DNA from: Clostridia bacterium
GTDB taxonomy: Bacteria; Bacillota; Clostridia; Christensenellales; CAG-917
Direction of reading: 5' to 3'
DNA: 22,216 nt
Assembly: GCA_900754695.1 (NCBI GenBank)
Contig: CAAEDU010000096.1
Span: 1-22,216 of the forward strand
The notes under the pieces were generated by a model. That model did not search any database. It saw only the letters and a list, made by a program, of their open reading frames with translations, and was not told the origin of the DNA. Position 1 is the first letter of the stretch. Every line of letters starts with the position of its first letter. Positions 15,201-22,213 of this stretch are shown here, in pieces. A program made the position numbers and the translations under genes.

Positions 15201-15230
15201 ATTGTATCACAAAAATTATCGCGCCCGCAA
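15201..15230 (-). promoter_or_regulatory. Promoter of the 11-gene yicC-to-rpe operon
   Basis: On the minus strand TTGCGG (15230-15225) is followed after 18 bases by TACAAT (15206-15201), preceded by TG one base upstream (extended -10). The predicted start is near 15194, 22 bases before the yicC ATG. The -35 box lies inside the hairpin of the upstream operon's terminator. No other good promoter was noticed before rpe. Confidence 0.7.
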
Positions 15231-15244
15231 GGGTTACGGGCGCG
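15211..15244 (-). terminator. Terminator of the pcrA-ligA-thioesterase operon
   Basis: On the minus strand CGCGCCCG (15244-15237), a 9-base loop and CGGGCGCG (15227-15220) form a perfect 8-bp GC stem. ATAATTTTT (15219-15211) follows. It physically overlaps the yicC promoter. Confidence 0.78.
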
Positions 15245-15261
15245 AAATTTACTCAAGTTTT

Positions 15262-15349
15262 AGCCGGGATGCCGGCTGCGGGCAATATATGCGGATAGAA
15301 TGCGGGTTTCCGCTCCGTGAAAGCGATCGGGGCTCTCTTAACGCCCCGA
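15262..15349 (-). other. Two further hairpins after the thioesterase gene
   Basis: TCGGGGC (15327-15333) pairs with GCCCCGA (15343-15349), only nine bases past the thioesterase stop. AGCCGG (15262-15267) pairs with CCGGCT (15272-15277). Neither is followed by a U-run on the minus strand. They may protect the 3' end of the mRNA or be remnants of termination signals. No coding potential is seen in 15245-15357. Confidence 0.45.
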
Positions 15350-15357
15350 GGAAGGGG

Positions 15358-15840
15358 TCAGAATTTCTCGTTGCTACGCTGTTTTCTGAGTTCGCGGCGG
15401 CGCTTGCCCGCCTTCCAATCCTCCAGTTCCTCTTCCGTGACGGGGATGAGTTCGGGCACTTCGGCGGGGTTTTCCTCCTCGTCGAGCGCGACAAGGATGA
15501 GATAAGCCACGTTGATGAGTTTGCGCTCGCCGGAAAGCTCTTCGACAAATGTCTTCACGCACACTTCCATCGACGTCTTGCCGGCATAAGTGATCTTCCC
15601 CGTCATATAGATAGTGTCGTTAACGCGGGCGGGCGCGCGGAATTCCAGCGTGTCCACAAAGACGGTGGTCACGTTGCGCTCGGAATGACGGCGCGCCACC
15701 ACGGCGGCGAGGATGTCTATCCACGCCATCAGAGCGCCGCCGAACAGACGGTCGAAGCCGTTGATGTCCGACTGCGTGATGATGTGCACCTGCTCGGTGC
15801 GGGAGTCTGCGGGGTGTTTGGGTCTTCTCTTTTCACTCAT
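15358..15840 (-). CDS. Acyl-CoA thioesterase, hotdog fold (YkhA/BACH-like)
   Basis: The protein (160 residues) should hydrolyse acyl-CoA to free fatty acid and CoA. It carries the hotdog signature of cytosolic acyl-CoA thioesterases: DINGFDRLFGGALMAWID (25-42) with likely catalytic N27 and D42, then VDTLEFRAPARVNDTI (62-77). The C-terminal 40 residues are highly charged (EEELEDWKAGKRRRELRK region). The ATG overlaps the ligA stop as ATGA, so it is translationally coupled to DNA ligase, with no obvious functional reason. Substrate chain length cannot be inferred. Free fatty acids could feed FakA, but that link is inference. Confidence 0.88.
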   Translation of the reverse strand: MSEKRRPKHPADSRTEQVHIITQSDINGFDRLFGGALMAWIDILAAVVARRHSERNVTTVFVDTLEFRAPARVNDTIYMTGKITYAGKTSMEVCVKTFVEELSGERKLINVAYLILVALDEEENPAEVPELIPVTEEELEDWKAGKRRRELRKQRSNEKF

Positions 15841-17819
15841 TCCGTCTCCCCTTCCGCCGTGGTTGCGGGCACCTCTCCCGCGAGCATGGCGTTGAAAGTG
15901 TTTTCGTCTATGATCCTGATGCCGAGTTTTTGGGCTTTTTCCAACTTGCTCCCCGCGTCCTCGCCCGCAAGGACAAGGTCGACGGTCTTGGAGACGGACG
16001 CCGCCACTTCCCCGCCGTTCTCCTCGATGAGAACGGTCGCCTGCCCGCGCTTGTAGGTGGGCAGCGACCCGGTGAGGACGATGCGCATCCCGCTGAACAC
16101 TCCCTCTTTCTTCTCCTCTTCGCGCACGGTGACGCCCGCGGCAAAGAGGTCGTCGAGGAGTTTCAGGTCGTCCTCGTCCGCAAAATAGGCGACGATATTG
16201 TCCGCAAGCACTTCTCCTATGCCGTCCACCGACATGAGGGCGTCGCGGTCAGCCGCGATGAGCGCGTCAAACGTGCCGAAACGTGCGGAAAGATCCTTTG
16301 CAGTCTTCTTGCCGATGCCGTCTATGCCGAGGGCGAAAAGCAGTCTGTCCATCGTGGTGTCCTTTGCCTTTCGGATGGCGGCGATGAGATTGTCCGCTTT
16401 CTTGTCCCCGAAGCGGTCGAGACCCGCAATGTCTTCCTTTTGAAGGCGCATGAGTTCCACGGGCGAGGTGAGATGCAGTTCGTTGTAAAACTGCTCCGCA
16501 GTCTTTTCGGAAAAGCCGTCGATGTCCATCGCGTCCTTCGAGGCGAAGTGATCGAGATAGGAGACGATCTGCGGCGCGCAATGCTCCCCCGTGCAGTAGA
16601 GGAATGCGCCCTCTTCCTTCACCGGAGCGCCGCAGGCGGGACACACCGAGGGTTTTTCCACGGCGCGTGCGCCGGGCACCTCTTCCGCCACTCCCGTGAT
16701 CTCCGGGATGACGTCGTTGCTGCGGCGGATGAAGACGCGGTCGCCTATCCTCACCTTCTTTTTCAGGATGTCGCCGTAGTTGTTGAGTGTGGCGCGCTGC
16801 ACCGTCACCCCGCCGATGTCCACGGGGTCGAGGACGGCGAGGGGGTTCAGCTTCGCGCTCCTGGACACCTGCCAGACGACGTCGCGCAGCACCGTGGTCA
16901 TCTCGTCCGCCTTGAATTTGTATGCGATCGCCCACTTGGGGAATTTCTCCGTATACCCTATCTCGTCGCGCAGCGCCGTGTCGTCCACCTTGAAGACGAC
17001 GCCGTCGATGAGGAAGTCGAGCGTGGGACGGAGCTCGTTCACCTTTTCCGCAAAAGCGAAGGCTTCATCCGCGCCTTTCAGCACGGTAAAGTCGCTTTCC
17101 GTCTCAAAACCCTCTTCGTGCAAAAACTCGTGCATCTCCCGCTGCGAGGCAAAATGCCTGTCGCTGAAACCGATGTTGTACGCCATGAAGGAGAGGTGCC
17201 GTTCCGCAGTCACGGAAGGGTCGAGGTTGCGGATGGCGCCCGCCGCTCCGTTGCGCGCGTTTTTGAGGGGCTCCGCGCTCTTAGCGTTGTAGGCGGCAAG
17301 GGCGCTGAGGCGCATGATGCCCTCGCCCTGGATCTCGATCCTGCCCTTGTAGGATATGGTGCGCGGCACTCCCGCGATGGTGCGCACCTGCGCCGTGACC
17401 TCTTCGCCCACCACGCCGTCGCCGCGCGTCGCCGCCTTCACCATCTCGCCGTTCTCATAGAGGATGTTGAGGGTGAGTCCGTCGAACTTATATTCCGCCG
17501 TGATCTCCGGCTCTCTGCCCACCGTCTTCACGATGCGCCGATACCACTCCGCGATCTCCTCCTTCGTCCTGCACTTGTCCAGGCTGTAAAGACGGAGGAG
17601 ATGGCGGGACTGCTCGAATTTTTTCTGCGGAGCGCCGCCCACGCGGTGTGTGGGAGAGTTTTTCAGCGTATAGCCTTCGCTCTTTTCGAGAGCGAGCAGC
17701 TCATCGTAGAGCGCGTCGTATTCCGCGTCCGAGACGACGGGCGCGTCCTCTTCGTAATAGAGCGCGGCGTATCTGTTGAGCTTGTCGACGAGCTCCTTCA
17801 TTCTGTCGTAAGCGGTCAT
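15837..17819 (-). CDS. ligA: NAD-dependent DNA ligase LigA
   Basis: LigA seals nicks in replication and repair using NAD. The 660-residue protein has domain Ia (about 1-65), the adenylation domain with catalytic K111 in EYKFDG, TRGDGVVGEEVT (131-142), and an OB-fold. The zinc finger is C393, C396, C409 and C414. HhH repeats (about 430-560) and a C-terminal BRCT domain (575-648) follow. Several normally strict motifs diverge: KFDG for KIDG, FPKWAIAYKF for the usual PRWAIAYKF, WQVSRSAKLNP for VQVGRTG-LTP, and ATLNN for ATLHN. The start ATG 17819 has AAGGAG five bases upstream. A GTG at 17825 would leave no RBS spacing. It follows pcrA directly, as is typical of Firmicutes. Confidence 0.96.
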   Translation of the reverse strand: MTAYDRMKELVDKLNRYAALYYEEDAPVVSDAEYDALYDELLALEKSEGYTLKNSPTHRVGGAPQKKFEQSRHLLRLYSLDKCRTKEEIAEWYRRIVKTVGREPEITAEYKFDGLTLNILYENGEMVKAATRGDGVVGEEVTAQVRTIAGVPRTISYKGRIEIQGEGIMRLSALAAYNAKSAEPLKNARNGAAGAIRNLDPSVTAERHLSFMAYNIGFSDRHFASQREMHEFLHEEGFETESDFTVLKGADEAFAFAEKVNELRPTLDFLIDGVVFKVDDTALRDEIGYTEKFPKWAIAYKFKADEMTTVLRDVVWQVSRSAKLNPLAVLDPVDIGGVTVQRATLNNYGDILKKKVRIGDRVFIRRSNDVIPEITGVAEEVPGARAVEKPSVCPACGAPVKEEGAFLYCTGEHCAPQIVSYLDHFASKDAMDIDGFSEKTAEQFYNELHLTSPVELMRLQKEDIAGLDRFGDKKADNLIAAIRKAKDTTMDRLLFALGIDGIGKKTAKDLSARFGTFDALIAADRDALMSVDGIGEVLADNIVAYFADEDDLKLLDDLFAAGVTVREEEKKEGVFSGMRIVLTGSLPTYKRGQATVLIEENGGEVAASVSKTVDLVLAGEDAGSKLEKAQKLGIRIIDENTFNAMLAGEVPATTAEGETE

Positions 17820-17821
17820 GG

Positions 17822-20017
17822 TCACTCCTTGATGATGCTGAGGCTGTTTATCGCGATGGAGAGCGCGAAGCGCTTGACTCCGAGCCCTTTGAATTCTATC
17901 GCCGCGGTCATGTTCTCCCCCTCTCCCATCGTCTCACGCACCACTCCTTCGCCGAAGCGTGTGTGCCGCACCCTGACGCCGGGACGGAACTCCGAAAACG
18001 CGGGAGCGTCCGCCCTTCTCGGCGGCGCGGATACGAAGGCGGAAAAGGGCTTCTGCCCTGTTGCGGGAGCGGGTCTCTTCCCCGCTTCGCTCCTTGCCGT
18101 GAATGGGGAGGCAAATGTACGGACGGGAGGTTTATCACCGCGCATTTCATAGATAAACCTGCTTTTTGCATTATTCTCCGTTTTGCCGAATCTGAAACGC
18201 GAGCGCGCCCAAGAGACGCAGAGACGGCGCTTTGCACGGGTGAGCGCGACGTACATCAGTCGCCTCTCCTCCTCGATGTCGCCGCTCGCGACTGCGCTCG
18301 ATGTTGGGAAGATATTCTCCTCCGCCCCCACCACGAAAACGTTGCCGAACTCCAGCCCTTTCACCGCGTGGACGGTGGCGAGAGTGACGTAGCTCTCCTC
18401 ATCCATGCCGTCGCTGTCCGAGACGAGGGACACCGACTGCATGAAGTCCGACATCGTGGCTTCGGGGTTGTCGTCCACGAAGTTTTTCACCGCGTCGACC
18501 AACCCTTCGATGTTCTCGAAGCGGTTGCGGTCCTCGGGGTCTTCGCTGAGCTTCAGTGTGTTTTCCAGCCCGCTCTCTTTGATGACGTACTTCATGAAAT
18601 CCACGGGTCTCATGCCGCCGAGAGCGCCCGCGATGGCGTCTGCCACTTCCGCGAACCGGGTCAGTTTTTTTGCGGACGCGGGGGTGAGCAGTCCGGGGTG
18701 ACGCACCACTTCGAGATAGGACATCCCGTGCCTTGCCGCAGCCATAGCCACCTCCGCCACGGCGGACGCACCGATGCCTCGCCGCGGATAGTTGACCACG
18801 CGCAGGAATGCGTCGTTGTCGCTGGGGTTTATGGCGAGACGGACATAGCCCAGGGTGTCCTTGATCTCTTTCCGCTCGAAATAGCGGAAGCCACCGAACA
18901 CCTTATAAGGGATGCCGTGCAGAGTGAAACTCTCTTCAAAAAGGCGGGTGAGGGAGTTCGCGCGCACGAGGACCGCCATGTCGCGATAGCTCTCCCCCGC
19001 GCGTTCCAGCGCGCTTATGCTGCGAGTGACGTGGTCCGCCTCGTCGCGGTCGTTGAACGCCTCGTAATACTCCACCTCCCAGCCCTTGCCCAGCGAGCTC
19101 CAAAGGGTCTTCTCGTTGCGCGCGGAGTTGTGCTTGATGACATTGTTCGCCGCCTCGAGTATATTCTTTGTGCTGCGGTAGTTCTGCTCCAGCTTGTAGG
19201 TCTTCGCGCCGGGGAATTCCTTCGGGAAATCCAGGATGTTGCGTATCTCCGCCCCTCGCCAGCTATATATGCTCTGATCCTCGTCACCGACGACGAAGAC
19301 GTTCCCCCATTTGCCGGAGAGCAATTTTACGAGTTTCAGCTGCAGGCGGTTGGTGTCCTGAAACTCGTCCACGTTGATGTAGCGGAACCTCGTCTGCCAG
19401 CGCTCCAGCACGTCGGGGCATTTCTCAAAAAGCTCCACCGCCTTTAAGAGCAGGTCGTCGAAGTCCATCGCGTTGCTCTCTTTCAGCTCCCGCTCATACG
19501 CCGCATAGACGAGCGAGATGACCTTCGCGTCGTCGGAAAAGTCCCTTATCTCCTCATAATATTCCGAGGGAGAGAGCGCCGCGGTCTTGGCGTTCGAGAT
19601 GTGGTTGAGATAGCTCCCCTTGCGCTTCGCGTCGGCGCCCTGCACCGTCTCGCACACCCTCTTCACCACCCTCTCGCTCTCGAGGTCGGTGTAGATGGTG
19701 AAGTCCTTGGAATAGCCCAGCCTGTCCGCGTCCATCCTGAGCATGCGCGCGCACATGGAGTGGAAAGTGCTCGTCCACACCCCCGCGCCGTCCGTGCCGA
19801 GAGAGCGCTCTATGCGCTCCTTCATCTCGTTTGCCGCCTTGTTAGTGAAGGTGATGGCGAGGATGTGATAGGGAGAGACACCGGCGTCGACGAGAGCGCA
19901 TATACGCGCCGTGAGCACGCGCGTTTTGCCGCTGCCCGCTCCCGCGATGACGAGGATGGCGCCGTCGCGGTCGTTCACCGCGAGCATTTGTTCGGGATTG
20001 AGACCAAAATTTTGCAT
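17822..20017 (-). CDS. pcrA: ATP-dependent DNA helicase PcrA (UvrD family)
   Basis: PcrA is a 3'-5' superfamily 1 helicase for repair, plasmid replication and clearing of RNA polymerase or recombinase from DNA. The 731-residue protein shows LNPEQ (6-10), Walker A AGAGSGKT (25-32), TFTNKAANEM (56-65), VDEFQDTN (216-223), GDEDQSIYSWRGA (244-256), LEQNYRST (276-283), TVHAVKGLEF (548-557, usually TIHSAKGLEF) and RLMYVALTRAK (586-596). A linker of about 50 Pro/Ala-rich residues leads to the C-terminal Tudor-like RNAP-binding domain with RPGVRVRHTRFGEGVV (678-693). Homology requires the ATG at 20017. No Shine-Dalgarno precedes it, and the promoter predicts transcription from that A, so the mRNA looks leaderless. 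Confidence 0.96.
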   Translation of the reverse strand: MQNFGLNPEQMLAVNDRDGAILVIAGAGSGKTRVLTARICALVDAGVSPYHILAITFTNKAANEMKERIERSLGTDGAGVWTSTFHSMCARMLRMDADRLGYSKDFTIYTDLESERVVKRVCETVQGADAKRKGSYLNHISNAKTAALSPSEYYEEIRDFSDDAKVISLVYAAYERELKESNAMDFDDLLLKAVELFEKCPDVLERWQTRFRYINVDEFQDTNRLQLKLVKLLSGKWGNVFVVGDEDQSIYSWRGAEIRNILDFPKEFPGAKTYKLEQNYRSTKNILEAANNVIKHNSARNEKTLWSSLGKGWEVEYYEAFNDRDEADHVTRSISALERAGESYRDMAVLVRANSLTRLFEESFTLHGIPYKVFGGFRYFERKEIKDTLGYVRLAINPSDNDAFLRVVNYPRRGIGASAVAEVAMAAARHGMSYLEVVRHPGLLTPASAKKLTRFAEVADAIAGALGGMRPVDFMKYVIKESGLENTLKLSEDPEDRNRFENIEGLVDAVKNFVDDNPEATMSDFMQSVSLVSDSDGMDEESYVTLATVHAVKGLEFGNVFVVGAEENIFPTSSAVASGDIEEERRLMYVALTRAKRRLCVSWARSRFRFGKTENNAKSRFIYEMRGDKPPVRTFASPFTARSEAGKRPAPATGQKPFSAFVSAPPRRADAPAFSEFRPGVRVRHTRFGEGVVRETMGEGENMTAAIEFKGLGVKRFALSIAINSLSIIKE

Positions 20018-20023
20018 ATAGAC

Positions 20024-20052
20024 ATTCTATCACATTCCGACGCGGATTTCAA
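20024..20052 (-). promoter_or_regulatory. Promoter of pcrA-ligA-thioesterase operon
   Basis: On the minus strand TTGAAA (20052-20047) and TAGAAT (20029-20024) are 17 bases apart, with TG one base before the -10 (extended -10). Standard spacing places +1 at about 20017, the A of the pcrA ATG. Confidence 0.75.
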
Positions 20053-20261
20053 CGGCGGCGCGTACCACATTTGCACCATGATATGATTTTCTTTCGCAGT
20101 CACCGGAAGACGCGAGCACACTTCCGCGAGCCCTACGCGCTCACAGTCCGAGAGCGACCGCCCGCAACGATCCCCCGACATTTTTTGAGAAACGATCCGC
20201 TCATCGAGCGCTTGTCCGCGCACCGATGCACAAAAAATTTTTTTTGTTGAAAACACACCAC
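20053..20261. other. Intergenic region between pcrA and the DUF1508 gene
   Basis: This is the non-promoter core of a 303-base divergent intergenic region (20018-20320). It holds a 6-bp hairpin, CGGAAG (20104-20109) with CTTCCG (20121-20126). An A6T8 tract at 20232-20245 could bend DNA or act as an UP element 15-30 bases upstream of the plus-strand -35. No gene or RNA family is recognised. Confidence 0.5.
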
Positions 20262-20290
20262 TTGAAATGTGCGCGCGCGTGTGCTATCAT
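20262..20290 (+). promoter_or_regulatory. Promoter of the DUF1508 gene with alternating purine-pyrimidine spacer
   Basis: TTGAAA (20262-20267) and TATCAT (20285-20290) are separated by 17 bases, with TG one base before the -10. The spacer 20268-20284 alternates pyrimidine and purine without a break (TG and CG steps), which is Z-DNA-prone. RBS GGAGGA at 20309-20314 sits six bases from the ATG. Confidence 0.8.
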
Positions 20291-20320
20291 AAATAATGAT
20301 TTATCTTCGGAGGATGAATT

Positions 20321-21892
20321 ATGGCGGATTATCTCGACAATTATGACGAGATCGTTTTTCTCGATAGCGAGATCGACGATTCGGATGATGATGACGATAC
20401 CCCGGTCGGCGAACTTATAAGGGTCGTCGACGGCAAAGTCTACCGCGCGGCGGACCTCAACGCCGAGGAAGAAGCGGCAAAAGCTGCCGCCGCTCCCGCA
20501 TTCGAGCCCGTCGAGCCGGTCGCGGCAGAAGAGACACCCGCGGAGGTGCCCTATACCGCGCAGGAAACCGTGGCTGAGACGCCCGCTGAGGCGCCATATG
20601 CAGAGGAACCGACTGCGGCGGAGACGCCTGCGGAAGAGCCTGCTCCCGCACCCGTGCCTTACACGCAAACGGTCGCTCCCGAAGAAGAGCCGGCGCAAGC
20701 TCCCGCGGCGGATCTCCCCTCACCCGACCCTGTCTATCTCTACGCCTACGGCATCACTCCTTCCGAGGAGACGGCGGCGCCTGCGGCGGAAGAGACCGAG
20801 CCCGTCCAAGCCGTGTCGGAGCCTGAACAGGAAGTGCCCGCCGAGCCCGCTCCCGTCTATGAGGAAGCGCCCGCTCCCGAGCCTGTCGCGGAAGAGGTCG
20901 CGGAGCCCGCCCCGGCAGAAGAGGCGCCTGCGGAAGAGCCTGCTGCCGCCCCCAAGAAGAAGCCGAAGTCCACTCTCATCCTGCAATCCGCAGCCGACGA
21001 CAGCAACGTCTGGGGCACCGCGGTGATAAAGCCCGCGAAGAAGAAAGCGGAGAAGAAGCCCGCGGAACAAGTCTCGGAAGAGACTGCCGTCCCCGAAGGG
21101 AAAGAGACTGCGGAGAAGAAGCCCGCAAAGAAAGCGCAAACCAAGAAACCCGCGGCAGCAGATGTCGCATCCGATAGTGAAAAGGAGGAAACCAAAGTGG
21201 CAAAAGAAAAAGCGGCGTCCGACGCCAAGAAAGACACCAAAGCGGCGGCTAAACCCGCAGAAAAGAAACCTGCTGCCAAGAAGGAGACCGCGAAGGCAGC
21301 TCCCGCAAAGGCTCAGGAGAAGAAGCCCGCGGCAAAAGCCGCTCCCGCAAAGAAAGAGACGGCAAAAGGTCAGGAGAAAAAGCCTGCCGCAAAGGCAGCC
21401 GCGAAGCCTGTGAAGGAAGAGACCAAACCCGCAAAAGCGGCTGTCAAAGAGGACACCAAGCCCGCGGAACAGGTCATCGAAGCGGGCGACGAGAGCGCTC
21501 CTCACGGCAAGTTCGTCATCAAGAAGACGGACAAGGGCAACTTCGTCTACAAGCTCTACTCCTCCAACTACAGGGTGGTCGCCATCGGCGCGGGGCTCTA
21601 CACCTCCATCGCGAACTGCAAGACGGGCATCAACAGCGTGCGCAACAACGCAGACACCGCCCCCATCGAGGATCAGACCCTGCAAAAATGGGAGGAACTG
21701 AAGTTCCCGAAGTGGCAGATCTACACTGACAAACAGGGCGAGATCCGTCTGAGACTGCTCGCATCCAACGGCAACATCGTCGCCACCACCAACGACGGCT
21801 ATCTCTCCAAGGAAGCCGCCAAGAAAGGCATCGCCGCCATCGCGCGTGCGGCAAAAGGCGCAGCCATCGTCCGCAACGACGACCTTTGGTGA
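20321..21892 (+). CDS. Tripartite acidic / H1-like basic protein with two C-terminal DUF1508 domains
   Basis: The 523-residue product has no characterised homologue I can name. Residues 1-46 are a non-repetitive head with a DDSDDDDD cluster (19-26). Residues 47-210 are an Ala/Pro/Glu-rich acidic region. Residues 211-241 contain a more ordered segment around LILQSAADDSNVWGTAVI. Residues 236-385 are Lys/Ala/Pro-rich like histone H1 or bacterial AlgP/PhaF tails, with repeats of QEKKPAAKAA and KKETAK. The C-terminus carries two DUF1508 (YegP-like) units, GKFVIKKTDKGNFVYKL (396-412) with its following turn, and WQIYTDKQGEIRLRLL (465-480). The small DUF1508 fold has no established activity. There is no signal peptide or membrane segment. 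The gene has its own promoter and terminator. Nucleic-acid or scaffold function is inference from charge only. Confidence 0.9.
   Translation: MADYLDNYDEIVFLDSEIDDSDDDDDTPVGELIRVVDGKVYRAADLNAEEEAAKAAAAPAFEPVEPVAAEETPAEVPYTAQETVAETPAEAPYAEEPTAAETPAEEPAPAPVPYTQTVAPEEEPAQAPAADLPSPDPVYLYAYGITPSEETAAPAAEETEPVQAVSEPEQEVPAEPAPVYEEAPAPEPVAEEVAEPAPAEEAPAEEPAAAPKKKPKSTLILQSAADDSNVWGTAVIKPAKKKAEKKPAEQVSEETAVPEGKETAEKKPAKKAQTKKPAAADVASDSEKEETKVAKEKAASDAKKDTKAAAKPAEKKPAAKKETAKAAPAKAQEKKPAAKAAPAKKETAKGQEKKPAAKAAAKPVKEETKPAKAAVKEDTKPAEQVIEAGDESAPHGKFVIKKTDKGNFVYKLYSSNYRVVAIGAGLYTSIANCKTGINSVRNNADTAPIEDQTLQKWEELKFPKWQIYTDKQGEIRLRLLASNGNIVATTNDGYLSKEAAKKGIAAIARAAKGAAIVRNDDLW
21301..21412 (+). repeat. Imperfect tandem repeats coding the Lys/Ala-rich arm
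   Basis: The segment encoding QEKKPAAKAA occurs at 21314-21343 and again at 21371-21400, 57 bases (19 codons) apart. KKETAK recurs 24 codons apart (residues 320-325 and 344-349). Synonymous differences between the copies show they are diverged rather than recent duplications. Confidence 0.65.
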
Positions 21893-21913
21893 GCACTCCC
21901 CTGCCGCAAAAGC

Positions 21914-21931
21914 GGCGGGACCACTCCCGCC
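21914..21931 (+). other. GC hairpin just after the DUF1508 gene
   Basis: GGCGGGA (21914-21920) and TCCCGCC (21925-21931) form a 7-bp stem with a 4-base loop, 22 bases after the stop. There is no U-run behind it, so it is more likely a 3'-stabilising structure than a terminator. Confidence 0.4.
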
Positions 21932-22010
21932 GAGGCACATAAGACGGCGAGATCTCTCCCATCGCACAAAAGCGCAAAAGCACAAAAGAAAAATCGGCTC
22001 AGCCGACACC

Positions 22011-22046
22011 TAAAGAGAGCGGGACCTTCCGCTCTCTTTACTTTCC
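22011..22046 (+). terminator. Terminator of the DUF1508 gene
   Basis: A perfect 12-bp inverted repeat (22011-22022 with 22029-22040) closes a 6-base loop. The right arm ends in TTTA and is followed by CTTTCC. The symmetric A/T ends could make it bidirectional. It lies about 120 bases after the stop codon. Confidence 0.75.
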
Positions 22047-22103
22047 TCCGCACCTCGGTCCGATGCTCCGCCACATATGCCGGCCCGGAATAATACGAAT
22101 CGG

Positions 22104-22213
22104 CCTCAGAGCAATTCTTTTCGGCGCTTTTCCACAGCCGAAACTTGACAATATGTATACTATTGCCTGCGTTCCGCCAGAGCAAAATCATCCGAAAATC
22201 TCTTGCTCTGAGG
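22104..22213. repeat. Long-range inverted repeat at the right edge
   Basis: CCTCAGAGCAA (22104-22114) and TTGCTCTGAGG (22203-22213) are exact inverted copies enclosing 88 bases. A third partial copy, CAGAGCAA (about 22179-22186), also pairs with the right arm. Inside are a TTTCGGC/GCCGAAA stem (about 22119-22143) and CAATA/TATTG around GTATAC (about 22149-22165). It could be a structured RNA, a leader or an operator cluster for a gene beyond the window. The stretch 22047-22216 shows no gene. Confidence 0.45.

Noticed and set aside
15930..18152. Long plus-strand open frame of about 740 codons opposite ligA and pcrA
   Set aside because: It lies antisense to two clear genes, has no recognisable domain and is a by-product of GC-rich codon use. 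Similar antisense frames lie opposite pcrA (17963-19447) and priA (11184-12314).
21180..21470. Possible CRISPR or satellite array in the repeat-rich segment
   Set aside because: The repeats are imperfect, in frame, and code for Lys/Ala-rich protein. They do not have uniform spacers.
20720..22009. Minus-strand open frame of 429 codons opposite the DUF1508 gene
   Set aside because: Its low-complexity Gly/Leu/Arg/Phe composition is what the reverse complement of Ala/Lys/Glu repeats gives. It has no RBS or promoter, and the sense strand has recognisable domains.
22145..22161. TTGACA followed by TATACT as a rightward promoter
   Set aside because: The two hexamers are only 5 bases apart and no -10 is found at 16-18 bases, so the consensus -35 match alone is not enough.
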